NCBI GenBank assembly: GCA_019639255.1
Contig: JAHBSF010000048.1
Location: 1-42,024 of the forward strand
DNA from: Acidobacteriota bacterium
Lineage (GTDB): Bacteria; Acidobacteriota; Blastocatellia; RBC074
Reading direction: 5' to 3'
Length of the DNA stretch: 42,024 nucleotides
Both the position numbers and the translations under genes were made by a program. This document shows positions 26,938 through 35,461 of the stretch, one piece after another. Within the stretch, counting starts at the first letter, position 1, and each line of letters begins with the position of its first letter. The notes under the pieces were generated by a model. That model was given only the letters and a program-made list of their open reading frames with translations, was not told the DNA's origin and searched no databases.

Positions 26938-27262
26938 CGGAAATCGCGGAAACGGCATGAGTACTTTGTAAACAAAGTTTTGAGTTATTCAGCCGCGGAG
27001 CGGCGAAAGATCTGTAGCCTGGTGCGTGAGCTCCAGGTCAGCAGGCGAAAAACGTCCGAGCCCTGAAAGGGCGAAAGATCTTCCGCCCCTCCGGGGCTGG
27101 CGCCGCTTCTCTACACCCCACCCAGGGCTCGCCGCCATGGGCTACAGATCTTTCGCCGCTTCGCGGCTGAATAACTCAAAACTTTGTTTACAGAGTAATG
27201 AGTACTTTGTAAACAAAGTAATGAGTCTTTCCGTTATTTTCGGTTATTTTCCGCGTGTTCCG
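26934..27262. repeat. Split family H hairpin interrupted by a family A element
   Basis: The left half (AAATAACGGAAATCGCGGAA, from 26934) and the right half (TTCCGTTATTTTCGG, TTTTCCGCGTGTTCCG, about 27224-27262) would form one hairpin if the family A element between them were removed. The right half also encodes the C-terminus of the Lrp/AsnC regulator. This fills the whole 306-base gap between convergent genes. Confidence 0.7.
26957..27219. repeat. Family A palindromic element, copy 2, with 22-bp flanking direct repeats
   Basis: Arms 26964-27019 and 27140-27195 are complementary over 56 bases with two mismatches. The core repeats the words of copy 1 (CTGTAGCCTGGTGCG, CCAGGTCA, GAGCCCTGAAAGGGCGAAAG, GGGCTACAGATCTTTCGCC). 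The same 22 bases starting ATGAGTACTTTGTAAAC occur at 26957-26978 and 27198-27219. The outer arm sequence is unrelated to that of copy 1. Confidence 0.85.
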
Positions 27263-27723
27263 TGTTCTCTCTTGTCTATCGTGCGGCGCGCGACGACTGT
27301 GGAAAGCACGATCGTCGTCGTAGTAGTGCCGAAGGGCACGAACTTGTCGATGAGCATTTCCAGGTGAGCTACCGAAGCGAGATGCGCCTCGAAGATGAAC
27401 GAATCCGCGCCGGTTACGCGATGGCAAGATACGATTTCAGGCGTTTCCTTGAATAATTCGATCAATCGCGGAGATACGTCTCCTATCAGACTCAGCCTTA
27501 TAAACGCCGTAACCGGAAGCCCGATTTTCGCCAGATCCAGATCCGTCCCGTAGCCCCTGATTATCCCGGCGTCCTCCATCTTGCGCACGCGTTCGGTCAC
27601 TGCGGGTATCGAAAGTCGCACGCGCCGGCCGAGTTCGGCATAGGTCAATCTGGCGTTTTGCTGAAGCTCGGTCAGTATGCGCCAACCTATGTCATCGAGC
27701 AGTTTTTCCGAATCTAAACCCAT
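27244..27723 (-). CDS. Lrp/AsnC-family transcriptional regulator
   Basis: 159 aa. The N-terminal helix-turn-helix (about 8-60) has DDIGWRILTELQQNARLTYAELGRRVRLS with recognition helix IPAVTERVRKMEDAGIIRGY. The C-terminal RAM/ACT-like domain (about 70-145) includes IVSCHRVTGADSFIFEAHL, where amino-acid effectors bind. Such regulators usually control amino-acid metabolism genes beside them. It is divergent from the aminotransferase and aromatic catabolism genes, so it may regulate both itself and that operon. No strong ribosome site was seen for ATG 27723. The last residues (EHGTRGK) come from repeat sequence. Confidence 0.92.
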   Translation of the reverse strand: MGLDSEKLLDDIGWRILTELQQNARLTYAELGRRVRLSIPAVTERVRKMEDAGIIRGYGTDLDLAKIGLPVTAFIRLSLIGDVSPRLIELFKETPEIVSCHRVTGADSFIFEAHLASVAHLEMLIDKFVPFGTTTTTIVLSTVVARRTIDKREHGTRGK

Positions 27724-27833
27724 AGCTGCTTTTCACTTTACGATATTAACTCCCGCGCCCGCAAAAGCTTTTTTCATTTATTCAAATGGGGGTCTTCAGG
27801 GCGGTAGAATTAAATCTCCACGGGAGGAATGCA

Positions 27834-28778
27834 ATGTCGTTGAAATATATGGGAAAGATATGGCTGAACGGGCGGATGATCCAAGCGGACGAGGCGCGGG
27901 TGTCTGCTGCAACGCACGGGTTGCATTATGGTACGGGAGTATTTGAAGGCACGCGCAGTTATATGACCGGACGCGGTCCGGCGCTTTTCCGGCTCGGCGA
28001 TCACATCAAGCGATGGTTTGCCTCGGCGCGCGTCTACGGCATGGAGATTCCCTATTCGCGCGAACAGTTGATCGAAGCGACGCACGAAGTAGTAGAACGC
28101 AACGGATTCGGAGACTGTTATCTGCGGCATCTTTGCTTCTACGACAGCGGCAGCCTCGGCATACGCGCAAAAAACCCGCTGGGCGCCGCGATTCTGGCCT
28201 GGCCGTGGAGCAATCAGCACGGCGACAAGGGATTGGAGCACGGAGTTCGGGCGACGGTTTCACCGTGGCGCAAGTTCAGTTCCTCGATGATGCCCACGAC
28301 GGCCAAGGCATCGGGGCAGTATCTGAACTCGCGGCTTGCGGTGGACGAGGCCGCAAGCAGGGGATTTGACGAGGCGATCCTGCTCAATGTCGAGGGAGAT
28401 CTGGCCGAAGCCTCGGTGGCGAACATCTTTCTTGTGCGCGACGGACGCCTGATTACCAACGATGAACGCTCGTCGATACTGATGGGAATCACGCGCAACA
28501 CCATACTGGAGCTTGCGCGCGACCGGCGCATTCCCACCGAAGTGCGGCGTATGAGCCTGGAAGACCTTTTCACCGCCGATGAGATTTTCCTGACCGGAAC
28601 GGCGTCCGAAGTGGTTCCGGTGCGCGAAGTCGACGGCGCAAGGATCGGAAACGGCGGGCGCGGAGAGATGACGGCCGAGTTGCAGGCGGCCTATTTTGCG
28701 GCCACGCACGGTCTTGATGCGCGCCGCGAGGACTGGCTTGACTATGTGGGACAACGCGCGGTGATGGCGGTTCGGTAA
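27834..28778 (+). CDS. ilvE: Class IV PLP aminotransferase (branched-chain/aromatic)
   Basis: 314 aa. Fold-type IV signatures: YMGKIWLNGRMI, HGLHYGTGVFEGTRSY, the PLP lysine in ASGQYLNSRLAVDEA-type context (MMPTTAKASGQYLNS), EASVANIFLVRDG and ITRNTILELARD, then LTGTASEVVPV. It best fits branched-chain aminotransferase IlvE. Because it heads the phenylalanine/tyrosine operon and no other aminotransferase is present, it may also supply the tyrosine to 4-hydroxyphenylpyruvate step; this is inference. ATG 27834 was chosen because GGGAGG lies six bases upstream; the open frame upstream is not needed. TAGAAT at 27815-27820 could be a -10 box. Lrp operator sites would be expected in 27724-27833. Confidence 0.87.
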   Translation: MSLKYMGKIWLNGRMIQADEARVSAATHGLHYGTGVFEGTRSYMTGRGPALFRLGDHIKRWFASARVYGMEIPYSREQLIEATHEVVERNGFGDCYLRHLCFYDSGSLGIRAKNPLGAAILAWPWSNQHGDKGLEHGVRATVSPWRKFSSSMMPTTAKASGQYLNSRLAVDEAASRGFDEAILLNVEGDLAEASVANIFLVRDGRLITNDERSSILMGITRNTILELARDRRIPTEVRRMSLEDLFTADEIFLTGTASEVVPVREVDGARIGNGGRGEMTAELQAAYFAATHGLDARREDWLDYVGQRAVMAVR

Positions 28779-28844
28779 GCGCAGGGCATCCCGTAGGGTG
28801 CGTGCGGTCATCTCAGCAGTCGATGGGGCACGAGGAGGATGGCG

Positions 28845-29729
28845 ATGAATTACACAGAGACGATCAGATCCGCCGGAACGCCGATTGTCGAGGATATGCT
28901 GACTGAAGAGATCAGCCAGTTGACGATCGATCATCCGGGCGCGCACGATGCCGATTACCGCGCCCGGCGCAACTTCATCGCCCGCCTTGCACGGGATTAT
29001 CGCGAAAACTGCCGGCAGGGTCAGCGGGCCGTCATACCGTTTATCAGCTATACGGAAGAGGAGACCGAAGTATGGCGCTCGGTTTACGAGCGTCTGGATG
29101 CGGCGCACGAGCTTCGCGCAAGCGCGTTTTATCTGAGCGCGAAGCGGCGGCTCGGAATCACCGGCGCGGAAATACCACAGCTTATCGACATGGACCGCAA
29201 ACTGCGGCGGCTGACCGGATTCAGGCTTGCGCCGGTGGAGGGGCTTGTAGAGGCGCGCGCTTTTTTGAAATGGCTTGAGAAGCGGACCATGCTGTGCACG
29301 CAGTACGTGCGGCATCATTCCCGACCCGACTACACGCCCGAACCCGACATCATACACGAAGCGATCGGGCACATACCGAATTTTACGAACGAGGATTTTG
29401 CGGCGTTCTCGCAGTTCATAGGCCGCGGAGCGCGCATCGCTTCGGACGAGCAGCTCGAACAACTGAGCCGCCTGTACTGGTTTACCGTGGAATTCGGCCT
29501 TATTGAAGAGGGCTCCGATATCAAGGCCTTCGGCGCCGGGCTGCTTTCTTCGTCGGGCGAACTCGAGCATGCATTTTCGGGAAACGTGGAGCGGCGGCCG
29601 TTTTCGATAGCCGAGGTTATAGCCACGCCTTACGATTATTCGGACATTCAACCCGTGCTGTTTGTGATACCGAGTTATGCGGAACTGAAGGAATCGACGC
29701 GCGAATTCATCGAGGGATTCGGGCGGTAA
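28845..29729 (+). CDS. phhA: Phenylalanine 4-monooxygenase
   Basis: 294 aa. Pterin- and iron-dependent enzyme that turns phenylalanine into tyrosine. The iron ligands are visible as His171 and His176 in [10 protein letters not shown] and Glu216 in [28 protein letters not shown] and FAGL-like [11 protein letters not shown] segments match the family. It has no N-terminal regulatory ACT domain, as is usual in bacteria. ATG 28845 was preferred over ATG 28839, which abuts the AGGAGG (28833-28838); 28845 gives a six-base spacing. A 66-base gap separates it from the aminotransferase gene. A pterin-carbinolamine dehydratase gene is not in the window. Confidence 0.95.
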   Translation: MNYTETIRSAGTPIVEDMLTEEISQLTIDHPGAHDADYRARRNFIARLARDYRENCRQGQRAVIPFISYTEEETEVWRSVYERLDAAHELRASAFYLSAKRRLGITGAEIPQLIDMDRKLRRLTGFRLAPVEGLVEARAFLKWLEKRTMLCTQYVRHHSRPDYTPEPDIIHEAIGHIPNFTNEDFAAFSQFIGRGARIASDEQLEQLSRLYWFTVEFGLIEEGSDIKAFGAGLLSSSGELEHAFSGNVERRPFSIAEVIATPYDYSDIQPVLFVIPSYAELKESTREFIEGFGR

Positions 29730-29730
29730 A

Positions 29731-29786
29731 GAAGAGAGATAACGGAATAAACGAAATAAACGGAACAGACGGAAACAGAAACGGAA
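29731..29786. repeat. Family H half element, copy 12
   Basis: Left-arm words only (AGAGAGATAACGGAATAAAC, GGAACAGACGGAAACAG) with no complementary right arm. It fills the gap between phhA and hpd and runs straight into the hpd ATG, leaving no Shine-Dalgarno. Confidence 0.7.
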
Positions 29787-30890
29787 ATGACGGCCAATCC
29801 ATTGACGGCGAATCCATTGAAGCTGCGGCGGATCGATCACGTAGAGTTTTACGTCGGCAACGCGCGGCAGTCGGCTTACTATTATCGGCAGGCGTTCGGT
29901 TTTTCGCAGTTCGCCTACGCGGGTCTGGAAACCGGACTGCGCACGCACACTTCCTATGCGCTGCGTCAGGGCAGGGTCAACTTCGTGCTGACGACGCCGC
30001 TGACGGCCGATCATCCGGCGAGCGAACATATACGCAGGCACGGCGACGGCGTATACGACATAGCGTTTGAGGTCGATGACGCGGATCAGGCTTTTGAAAT
30101 CGCGGTTTCGCGCGGAGCGCGCCCGGCAATCGAGCCGCACACGCTGATAGACGAGCGCGGCGCTGTGCGGCGCGCGGCGATACATACCTACGGCGACACG
30201 ATTCACTCCTTCATTTCGCGGCGCGGATACGACGGAGTGTTTCTGCCGGGCTTTGCCGAGGCTTCGGCGCCGGGGCGCAATGCCGGGATTCTGAGGATCG
30301 ATCACATTGTCGGCAACGTGGAAGTCGGGCGTATGAACGAGTGGGCGGATTTTTACAGCCGCGTGCTCGGATTCAGCAGATACATTACGTTTGACGACAA
30401 GGACATTTCGACCGAATACAGCGCGCTGATGAGCGTAGTGATGTCGGACGAATCGCACGCGATTATGTTTCCGATCAACGAACCGGCCGCGGGCAGGCGC
30501 AAGAGCCAGATTCAGGAATACCTCGAAGCCTACGACGGCCCCGGCGCGCAGCACATCGCGCTTGCTACCGACGATGCAATTGCGACCATCGGCCGGCTGA
30601 GCGAGCAGGGGGTTGAATTCCTGCGCGTTCCCGACGAGTATTACGACGCTCTGCCCGCGCGCGTGGGCGAGATCGAAGAACCCCTGGAGGTGATACGGGA
30701 TCTGGGGATTCTGGTCGATCGGGATGATGACGGTTATCTGCTTCAGATCTTCACGCGGCCGGTCGAGGATCGTCCGACGCTGTTTTTCGAGATAATCCAG
30801 CGCAAAGGATGCCGCGGTTTCGGAAAGGGCAATTTCAGGGCGCTGTTCGAGTCGATCGAAGCGGAACAGGCAAGGCGCGGAAATCTGTAA
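29787..30890 (+). CDS. hpd: 4-hydroxyphenylpyruvate dioxygenase
   Basis: 367 aa, two vicinal-oxygen-chelate domains. It converts 4-hydroxyphenylpyruvate to homogentisate. Candidate iron ligands in the C-terminal domain are His173 (RIDHIVGNV), His256 (AQHIALAT) and Glu335 ([10 protein letters not shown]). The C-terminus [24 protein letters not shown] is a strong family mark. The N-terminus holds an in-frame 15-bp tandem duplication (29790-29819, TANPL twice). The start codon immediately follows a repeat half element and has no Shine-Dalgarno, so efficient translation may need another mechanism. hmgA starts 21 bases after its stop. Confidence 0.96.
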   Translation: MTANPLTANPLKLRRIDHVEFYVGNARQSAYYYRQAFGFSQFAYAGLETGLRTHTSYALRQGRVNFVLTTPLTADHPASEHIRRHGDGVYDIAFEVDDADQAFEIAVSRGARPAIEPHTLIDERGAVRRAAIHTYGDTIHSFISRRGYDGVFLPGFAEASAPGRNAGILRIDHIVGNVEVGRMNEWADFYSRVLGFSRYITFDDKDISTEYSALMSVVMSDESHAIMFPINEPAAGRRKSQIQEYLEAYDGPGAQHIALATDDAIATIGRLSEQGVEFLRVPDEYYDALPARVGEIEEPLEVIRDLGILVDRDDDGYLLQIFTRPVEDRPTLFFEIIQRKGCRGFGKGNFRALFESIEAEQARRGNL

Positions 30891-30911
30891 AACCGACTGC
30901 GGGGATTTTTT

Positions 30912-32237
30912 ATGCGCGAGAAGCCGAACGAGTCCCTGAACTATCAATCGGGATTCGGCAACGAATTTGCTACCGAGGCGATTGCGGGCGCACTGCCGCA
31001 CGGGCAGAACTCTCCGCAGCGGCCCGCCTACGGCCTGTACGCCGAACAGTTGAGCGCAACCGCTTTCACGGCGCCGCGCGCCGCAAACCGCCGTTCGTGG
31101 CTTTACCGCATACGCCCCTCGGTGCTTCACAAACCATTCCGCCTTCTGCCCGAAACAAACTGGCGAAGCGCGCCCGTTTCCGACGCGCCGGCTACGCCCA
31201 ATCAGTTGCGATGGAATCCGCTGCCGCTGCCTGCGGAACCCGTAGATTTCATCGACGGCATGACGACTATGGCGGGCAACGGCGACGTAACGGCCCAGTT
31301 CGGCATCGGCGTTCACATTTACGCCGCAACCGCGTCTATGACCGGCAGGTACTTATACAACGCGGACGGCGAGATGCTGATAGTTCCGGAAACGGGGCGA
31401 TTGCTGTTGAAAACCGAGATGGGCCGGTTGCCGGCGGCGCCGGGCGAAGTCGCGGTAATCCCGCGCGGAGTCAAGTTTCAGGTTGAACTGCTCGACGATG
31501 GCGCGCGCGGATACGTTTGCGAAAACTACGGCGCATTATTGCGCCTGCCGGATCTCGGGCCGATCGGCGCCAACGGACTTGCCAATCCGAGAGATTTTCT
31601 TGCTCCCGTTGCGGCGTACGAAAGCAGCGAGGGAGATTATCAACTCCTTGTGCGGTTTCAGGGACGGACGTGGGCGGCCGGTATAGGGCATTCGCCGCTC
31701 GATGTCGTAGCGTGGCACGGGAACCTGACGCCGTATAAATACGATCTGGCGCGGTTCAATACGATAAACACCGTGAGCTACGATCACCCGGATCCGTCGA
31801 TTTTCACCGTGCTGACTTCTCCGTCCGAAACGCCGGGAACGGCGAACGTGGATTTTGTGATTTTTCCTCCGCGCTGGATGGTGGCCGAAGGCACGTTTCG
31901 CCCGCCGTATTTTCACCGCAATGTGATGAGCGAATTTATGGGACTCGTCTTCGGGAAATACGACGCAAAGGAAGAGGGATTTACGCCGGGCGGCGCAAGC
32001 CTGCACAACTGCATGTCCGCTCACGGCCCCGACGCTTCTACATTCGAGCGGGCAAGCGCAGTCGAACTTCAGCCGCAGCGCATAGATAATACGCTGGCCT
32101 TTATGTTCGAATCGCGGCACGTGCTTCGGCCTACGCGCTTCGCGCTGGAAACGCCGGCCCTGCAAAAAGATTACTTCGAGTGCTGGCAGACGTTGCCGAA
32201 ACTCTTCCGCGAAGAGACGACGCAACATTCGAAATGA
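30912..32237 (+). CDS. hmgA: Homogentisate 1,2-dioxygenase
   Basis: 441 aa, normal length. It cleaves the ring of homogentisate to maleylacetoacetate. Iron ligands are visible as His335 and Glu341 ([12 protein letters not shown]) and His371 ([10 protein letters not shown]), at the same numbering as known for the human enzyme. The N-terminus [15 protein letters not shown] is characteristic. GGGGA seven bases before ATG 30912 serves as ribosome site. The last six residues (TTQHSK) and the stop lie in the next family H repeat. Co-transcribed with hpd. Confidence 0.97.
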   Translation: MREKPNESLNYQSGFGNEFATEAIAGALPHGQNSPQRPAYGLYAEQLSATAFTAPRAANRRSWLYRIRPSVLHKPFRLLPETNWRSAPVSDAPATPNQLRWNPLPLPAEPVDFIDGMTTMAGNGDVTAQFGIGVHIYAATASMTGRYLYNADGEMLIVPETGRLLLKTEMGRLPAAPGEVAVIPRGVKFQVELLDDGARGYVCENYGALLRLPDLGPIGANGLANPRDFLAPVAAYESSEGDYQLLVRFQGRTWAAGIGHSPLDVVAWHGNLTPYKYDLARFNTINTVSYDHPDPSIFTVLTSPSETPGTANVDFVIFPPRWMVAEGTFRPPYFHRNVMSEFMGLVFGKYDAKEEGFTPGGASLHNCMSAHGPDASTFERASAVELQPQRIDNTLAFMFESRHVLRPTRFALETPALQKDYFECWQTLPKLFREETTQHSK

Positions 32238-32330
32238 AACTAAAATTACGGAATGGTTGAATGTTTCCGTAGTTTCCGTAGTTTCCGTCTGTTTTCGTTT
32301 GTTCCGTTATCTCTCTTTTACATTCGCAAT
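32217..32330. repeat. Family H intergenic hairpin, copy 13
   Basis: Left ACGCAACATTCGAAATGAAAC and ATTACGGAATG words; right TTTCCGTAGTTTCCG, TTCGTTTGTTCCGTTATCTC. The arms are less well matched than in other copies. It contains the hmgA stop and fills the gap to the next gene. Confidence 0.7.
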
Positions 32331-32338
32331 CAAAAATC

Positions 32339-33238
32339 ATGACCCGAACCCTGCGCCTGTTGCTTGGCGAACTGATAGATTACGCCGGATTGTTTCCGCC
32401 CGCTGCGCTCCCGATGCAGGAGGCGGTCCGCAATTACGCGCAATACATCAACGGCGAGTGCGGATGGATGCTCGGCCGCTTCATAACGCCCGTTGCGCGA
32501 CTCGATGAATTCGAACGCGCTGCGCTTGAATATACACAGCCGCATACAGGATCTTCACGCGCGTGGCGTGTAAGCGTGCTCGGCGGCAACGACCCGGCTT
32601 CGGATCTGAAAGCAATCCAAGAGTTCAATCAGCGGCGCGCCGGATCGATACAAATAGATACTCTGGAAACGAAGGCCTCGACCGCGGACGAAATCGAAGC
32701 GTTTGCCTGCGCAGGTTACGCAAAGCTCGCCGTGTACATAGAAATTCCCATCGCCGAAGACCCGCATCCGTTGATCGCTGCGATTGCGCGTGCGGGCGCG
32801 CGGGCCAAGGCGCGCACGGGAGGAATCACGCCGGAAGCGTTTCCTTCTTCCGAAAACGTAGTGCGTTTTCTTGCAGCGTGCGCTTCAAGCAGAGTTGCAT
32901 TCAAGGCCACGGCCGGACTTCATCATCCTGTGCGTTCGGTGAACCGGTTGACTTATGAACCGGACAGCGCATCGAGCCTTATGCACGGATTTCTGAACGT
33001 ATTCCTCGCAGCGGCGTGGATACGTGCGGGAATGAATGCATCGGACGCGGTTGAACTGCTGGAAGAAAAAGATACGGCGGCGTTCCGGTTCGGCGATGCC
33101 GCCGTCGAGTGGCGAAATCATCGGTTGACGACGGAAGAAATTGCAGCGGCGCGCACCCGGTTTGCATCGGCGTTCGGATCGTGTTCGTTCACCGAACCCG
33201 TGGAAGATCTGCGGGCGCTCGGCCTTGAAGATAGATAA
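32339..33238 (+). CDS. Uncharacterised barrel-like protein inside the homogentisate operon
   Basis: 299 aa, not recognised. No signal peptide or membrane segment, so cytoplasmic. The order of beta-strand-like segments suggests a TIM-barrel: SIQIDTLE, YAKLAVYIEIP (about 127-137), ARAKARTGGITPEAFPSS (about 154-171) and VAFKATAGLHHPVR (about 186-199), followed by helices. Lys157, Lys189 and His195/His196 look like candidate active-site residues by their setting. It sits between hmgA and fahA, where maleylacetoacetate isomerase is often found, and it has no glutathione-transferase features. A role in isomerising maleylacetoacetate or in a side reaction of the pathway is a hypothesis. No Shine-Dalgarno precedes ATG 32339; the stop TAA lies in the next repeat. 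Confidence 0.85.
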   Translation: MTRTLRLLLGELIDYAGLFPPAALPMQEAVRNYAQYINGECGWMLGRFITPVARLDEFERAALEYTQPHTGSSRAWRVSVLGGNDPASDLKAIQEFNQRRAGSIQIDTLETKASTADEIEAFACAGYAKLAVYIEIPIAEDPHPLIAAIARAGARAKARTGGITPEAFPSSENVVRFLAACASSRVAFKATAGLHHPVRSVNRLTYEPDSASSLMHGFLNVFLAAAWIRAGMNASDAVELLEEKDTAAFRFGDAAVEWRNHRLTTEEIAAARTRFASAFGSCSFTEPVEDLRALGLEDR

Positions 33239-33331
33239 CGGAACAAACGAAATGATACGAAAAAAACGAAAAACAGACCGGGTTCTTTCAGTTTTTTCCG
33301 TTTCATTTCGTTTGTTCCGTCATCTTTCTGC
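33230..33331. repeat. Family H intergenic hairpin, copy 14
   Basis: The left arm AGATAGATAACGGAACAAAC with GAAATGATACG is complemented by CGTTTCATTTCGTTTGTTCC and GTCATCTTTCT on the right. It supplies the TAA stop of the preceding gene. Confidence 0.85.
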
Positions 33332-33346
33332 TCTCCGCGGATAAAT

Positions 33347-34693
33347 ATGAGCTACCACGAAATCAACTCCACCCACTCCCCCGACCTGCGCAGTTGGGTC
33401 GATTCGGCCAACGCGCCCGGCGCCGATTTTCCGATACAGAATCTGCCATTCGGCGTGTTTTCGCGGAAGGGCGCAAATGAAATTCCGCGCATATGCATCG
33501 CCATCGGCGACCATGTACTCGATCTTGCAGCCTGCGCGCACTCGGGGCTGCTCGATTCACTCGGGGAAGCGATGGTCGATGCCTGCGAAGAAATGCAATT
33601 GAACCGGTTGATGTCGCTCGGCGCAAAATCGTGGTCGGAACTGCGCAGCCGGTTGAGCGTTCTGCTCCGGGAAGACAACGGCGAACTGCGCGATGATGCG
33701 GGACTGCGCGCTCACGCGCTGGTTTCAATGACCGATGTCGATATGCATATGCCTGCCGCGATCGGCGATTACACCGATTTTTACGCCTCGATTCATCACG
33801 CAACCAACGTGGGCAGCATGTTTCGTCCCGACAATCCGCTGCTGCCCAATTACAAGTACCTGCCCGTAGGCTACCACGGCCGCGCGTCGTCGGTAGTCGT
33901 AAGCGGGGCGCCCGTGCGGCGGCCACTGGGGCAAGTAGCTGCGAACGACTCGGGACCGCCGGTTTTCGGGCCAAGCCGGCTGCTGGATTACGAACTCGAA
34001 GTCGGATTTTTCATCGGTCCGGGAAACGAATTGGGAGAGCCGATCCGGATACACGCGGCTGCGGATCATATTTTCGGACTGTGCCTGCTCAACGACTGGT
34101 CGGCGCGCGACATTCAACGCTGGGAGTATCAGCCTCTGGGACCGTTTCTGGCCAAGAGCTTCGCAACCTCGATATCGCCGTGGGTCGTGACGATGCAGGC
34201 GCTTGCGCCGTTCCGCATTCCGGCGTTTGCACGGCCCGAAGGCGATCCCCAACCGCTTGCGCATTTATATTCGGAAACAGATCAGCAGCGCGGCGGCATA
34301 GATCTGCAACTCGAAGTATGGCTGTCTTCGGAGCGTATGCGCGCCGAGGCGATTTCGCCGCAGATGCTCAGCCGCGGCAACTTCCGCGATATGTACTGGA
34401 CGCTTGCGCAAATGGTCGCGCACCACACAAGCAACGGATGCAACCTGCGTCCGGGAGACCTGCTCGGCAGCGGCACGGTATCGGGTGCGGAGAATGCGTC
34501 GCGCGGATCGCTGCTCGAACTTGCGTGGCGCGGAAGCGAACCGCTCGCGCTGATTACGGGCGAGACCCGCAGCTTTCTGGAAGACGGCGACGAAGTGATC
34601 CTGCGCGGTTATTGCAGCGGAAACGCAGCGAGGCGTATAGGCTTCGGCGAATGCCGCGGTATCGTCAAACCGGCGCCCGCCGTGCGACAATAA
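33347..34693 (+). CDS. fahA: Fumarylacetoacetase
   Basis: 448 aa. It hydrolyses fumarylacetoacetate to fumarate and acetoacetate, the last step of tyrosine breakdown. Family landmarks are LPFGVFSRKG near the N-terminus, DFYASIHHATNVGSMFRP with the catalytic His, YHGRASSVVVSG, LLDYELEVGFFIG with metal-binding Glu, and LLNDWSARDIQRWEYQPLGP with metal-binding Asp and Lys. The C-terminus EVILRGYCSG fits as well. It starts 108 bases after the uncharacterised gene, beyond a family H repeat, and has no Shine-Dalgarno. Confidence 0.97.
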   Translation: MSYHEINSTHSPDLRSWVDSANAPGADFPIQNLPFGVFSRKGANEIPRICIAIGDHVLDLAACAHSGLLDSLGEAMVDACEEMQLNRLMSLGAKSWSELRSRLSVLLREDNGELRDDAGLRAHALVSMTDVDMHMPAAIGDYTDFYASIHHATNVGSMFRPDNPLLPNYKYLPVGYHGRASSVVVSGAPVRRPLGQVAANDSGPPVFGPSRLLDYELEVGFFIGPGNELGEPIRIHAAADHIFGLCLLNDWSARDIQRWEYQPLGPFLAKSFATSISPWVVTMQALAPFRIPAFARPEGDPQPLAHLYSETDQQRGGIDLQLEVWLSSERMRAEAISPQMLSRGNFRDMYWTLAQMVAHHTSNGCNLRPGDLLGSGTVSGAENASRGSLLELAWRGSEPLALITGETRSFLEDGDEVILRGYCSGNAARRIGFGECRGIVKPAPAVRQ

Positions 34694-34759
34694 TTACCTC
34701 CCCCGGCCCAGGGATGATGAAACATATTATGAAACGATCGAGCTAAAGGGAGGGAAGGC

Positions 34760-35461
34760 ATGAAAGCATCACTGATTCGGTATGCCGCAATTTGTGCGGT
34801 GTTTGTGATTTCGGCAACGGGCGCTGCTGCGCAAGGCAAGCAGATGGCCGACGAGATATCGCAGTCGAAGAAGGCGGCGAAAGTTTTCCGCGAAATCATG
34901 GGCGCGCCCGACAAGGCGATTCCAAAAGATATTCTGGACCGCGCGCATTGCGTCGCCGTGTTTCCGCAGGTAATCAAGGCGGGCTTCATTGTAGGCGGGC
35001 GCGGCGGGCGCGGGGTGGCGAGCTGCCGCATCCGGTCGGGCTGGAGTTCTCCGGCGTATTTCAACCTCGGCGGCGGCAGCTTCGGCCTGCAAATCGGCGC
35101 GCAGGCTACGGACTTTATCCTGCTGTTTATGAATGAAGGCGGTATGAGCAAGCTGCTCGGCGACAAGTTCGAAATCGGGGGCGATGCCTCGGCTGCCGCC
35201 GGTCCCGTAGGCCGTCAGGCCGGAGCCTCGACCAACATCCGCCTCGACGCGCAGATACTTTCGTACTCGCGCAGCAAGGGATTGTTTGCAGGGCTTGAAC
35301 TCAAGGGCGTCGTTATGTCGATCGACAAGGGCGATATGAAGGATGTATACGGACCGGGCCCCTCGGGCAGGGATGTCCTCACGGGTGCTACGCAGGGTCC
35401 TGCTGCAGTAAAGGATTTCCCGACAACCCTCGTGCGTTATTCACCCCGCAAAACCAATTAA
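34760..35461 (+). CDS. Exported SYLF-domain (YSC84/DUF500) lipid-binding protein
   Basis: 233 aa. The signal peptide is residues 1-25 (IRYAAICAVFVISATGAAA before Gln). The SYLF domain follows, with AHCVAVFPQVIKAGFIVGGRGGRG, WSSPAYFNLGGGSFGLQIGAQATDFILLFMNE, and a C-terminal SKGLFAGLELKGVVMSID. SYLF proteins bind phosphoinositides in eukaryotes; bacterial versions are exported and of unknown role. ATG 34760 has GGGAGGG five bases upstream, and a TATTAT box at 34725-34730 may serve as -10, suggesting its own promoter apart from fahA. Confidence 0.9.
   Translation: MKASLIRYAAICAVFVISATGAAAQGKQMADEISQSKKAAKVFREIMGAPDKAIPKDILDRAHCVAVFPQVIKAGFIVGGRGGRGVASCRIRSGWSSPAYFNLGGGSFGLQIGAQATDFILLFMNEGGMSKLLGDKFEIGGDASAAAGPVGRQAGASTNIRLDAQILSYSRSKGLFAGLELKGVVMSIDKGDMKDVYGPGPSGRDVLTGATQGPAAVKDFPTTLVRYSPRKTN

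Noticed and set aside
28260-31316. Open frame of 1018 codons on the minus strand across the aminotransferase, phhA, hpd and hmgA genes
   Set aside because: It lies antisense to four well-identified genes with catalytic residues in place. Its translation is Arg/His-rich without domains, as expected from codon bias on the coding strand.
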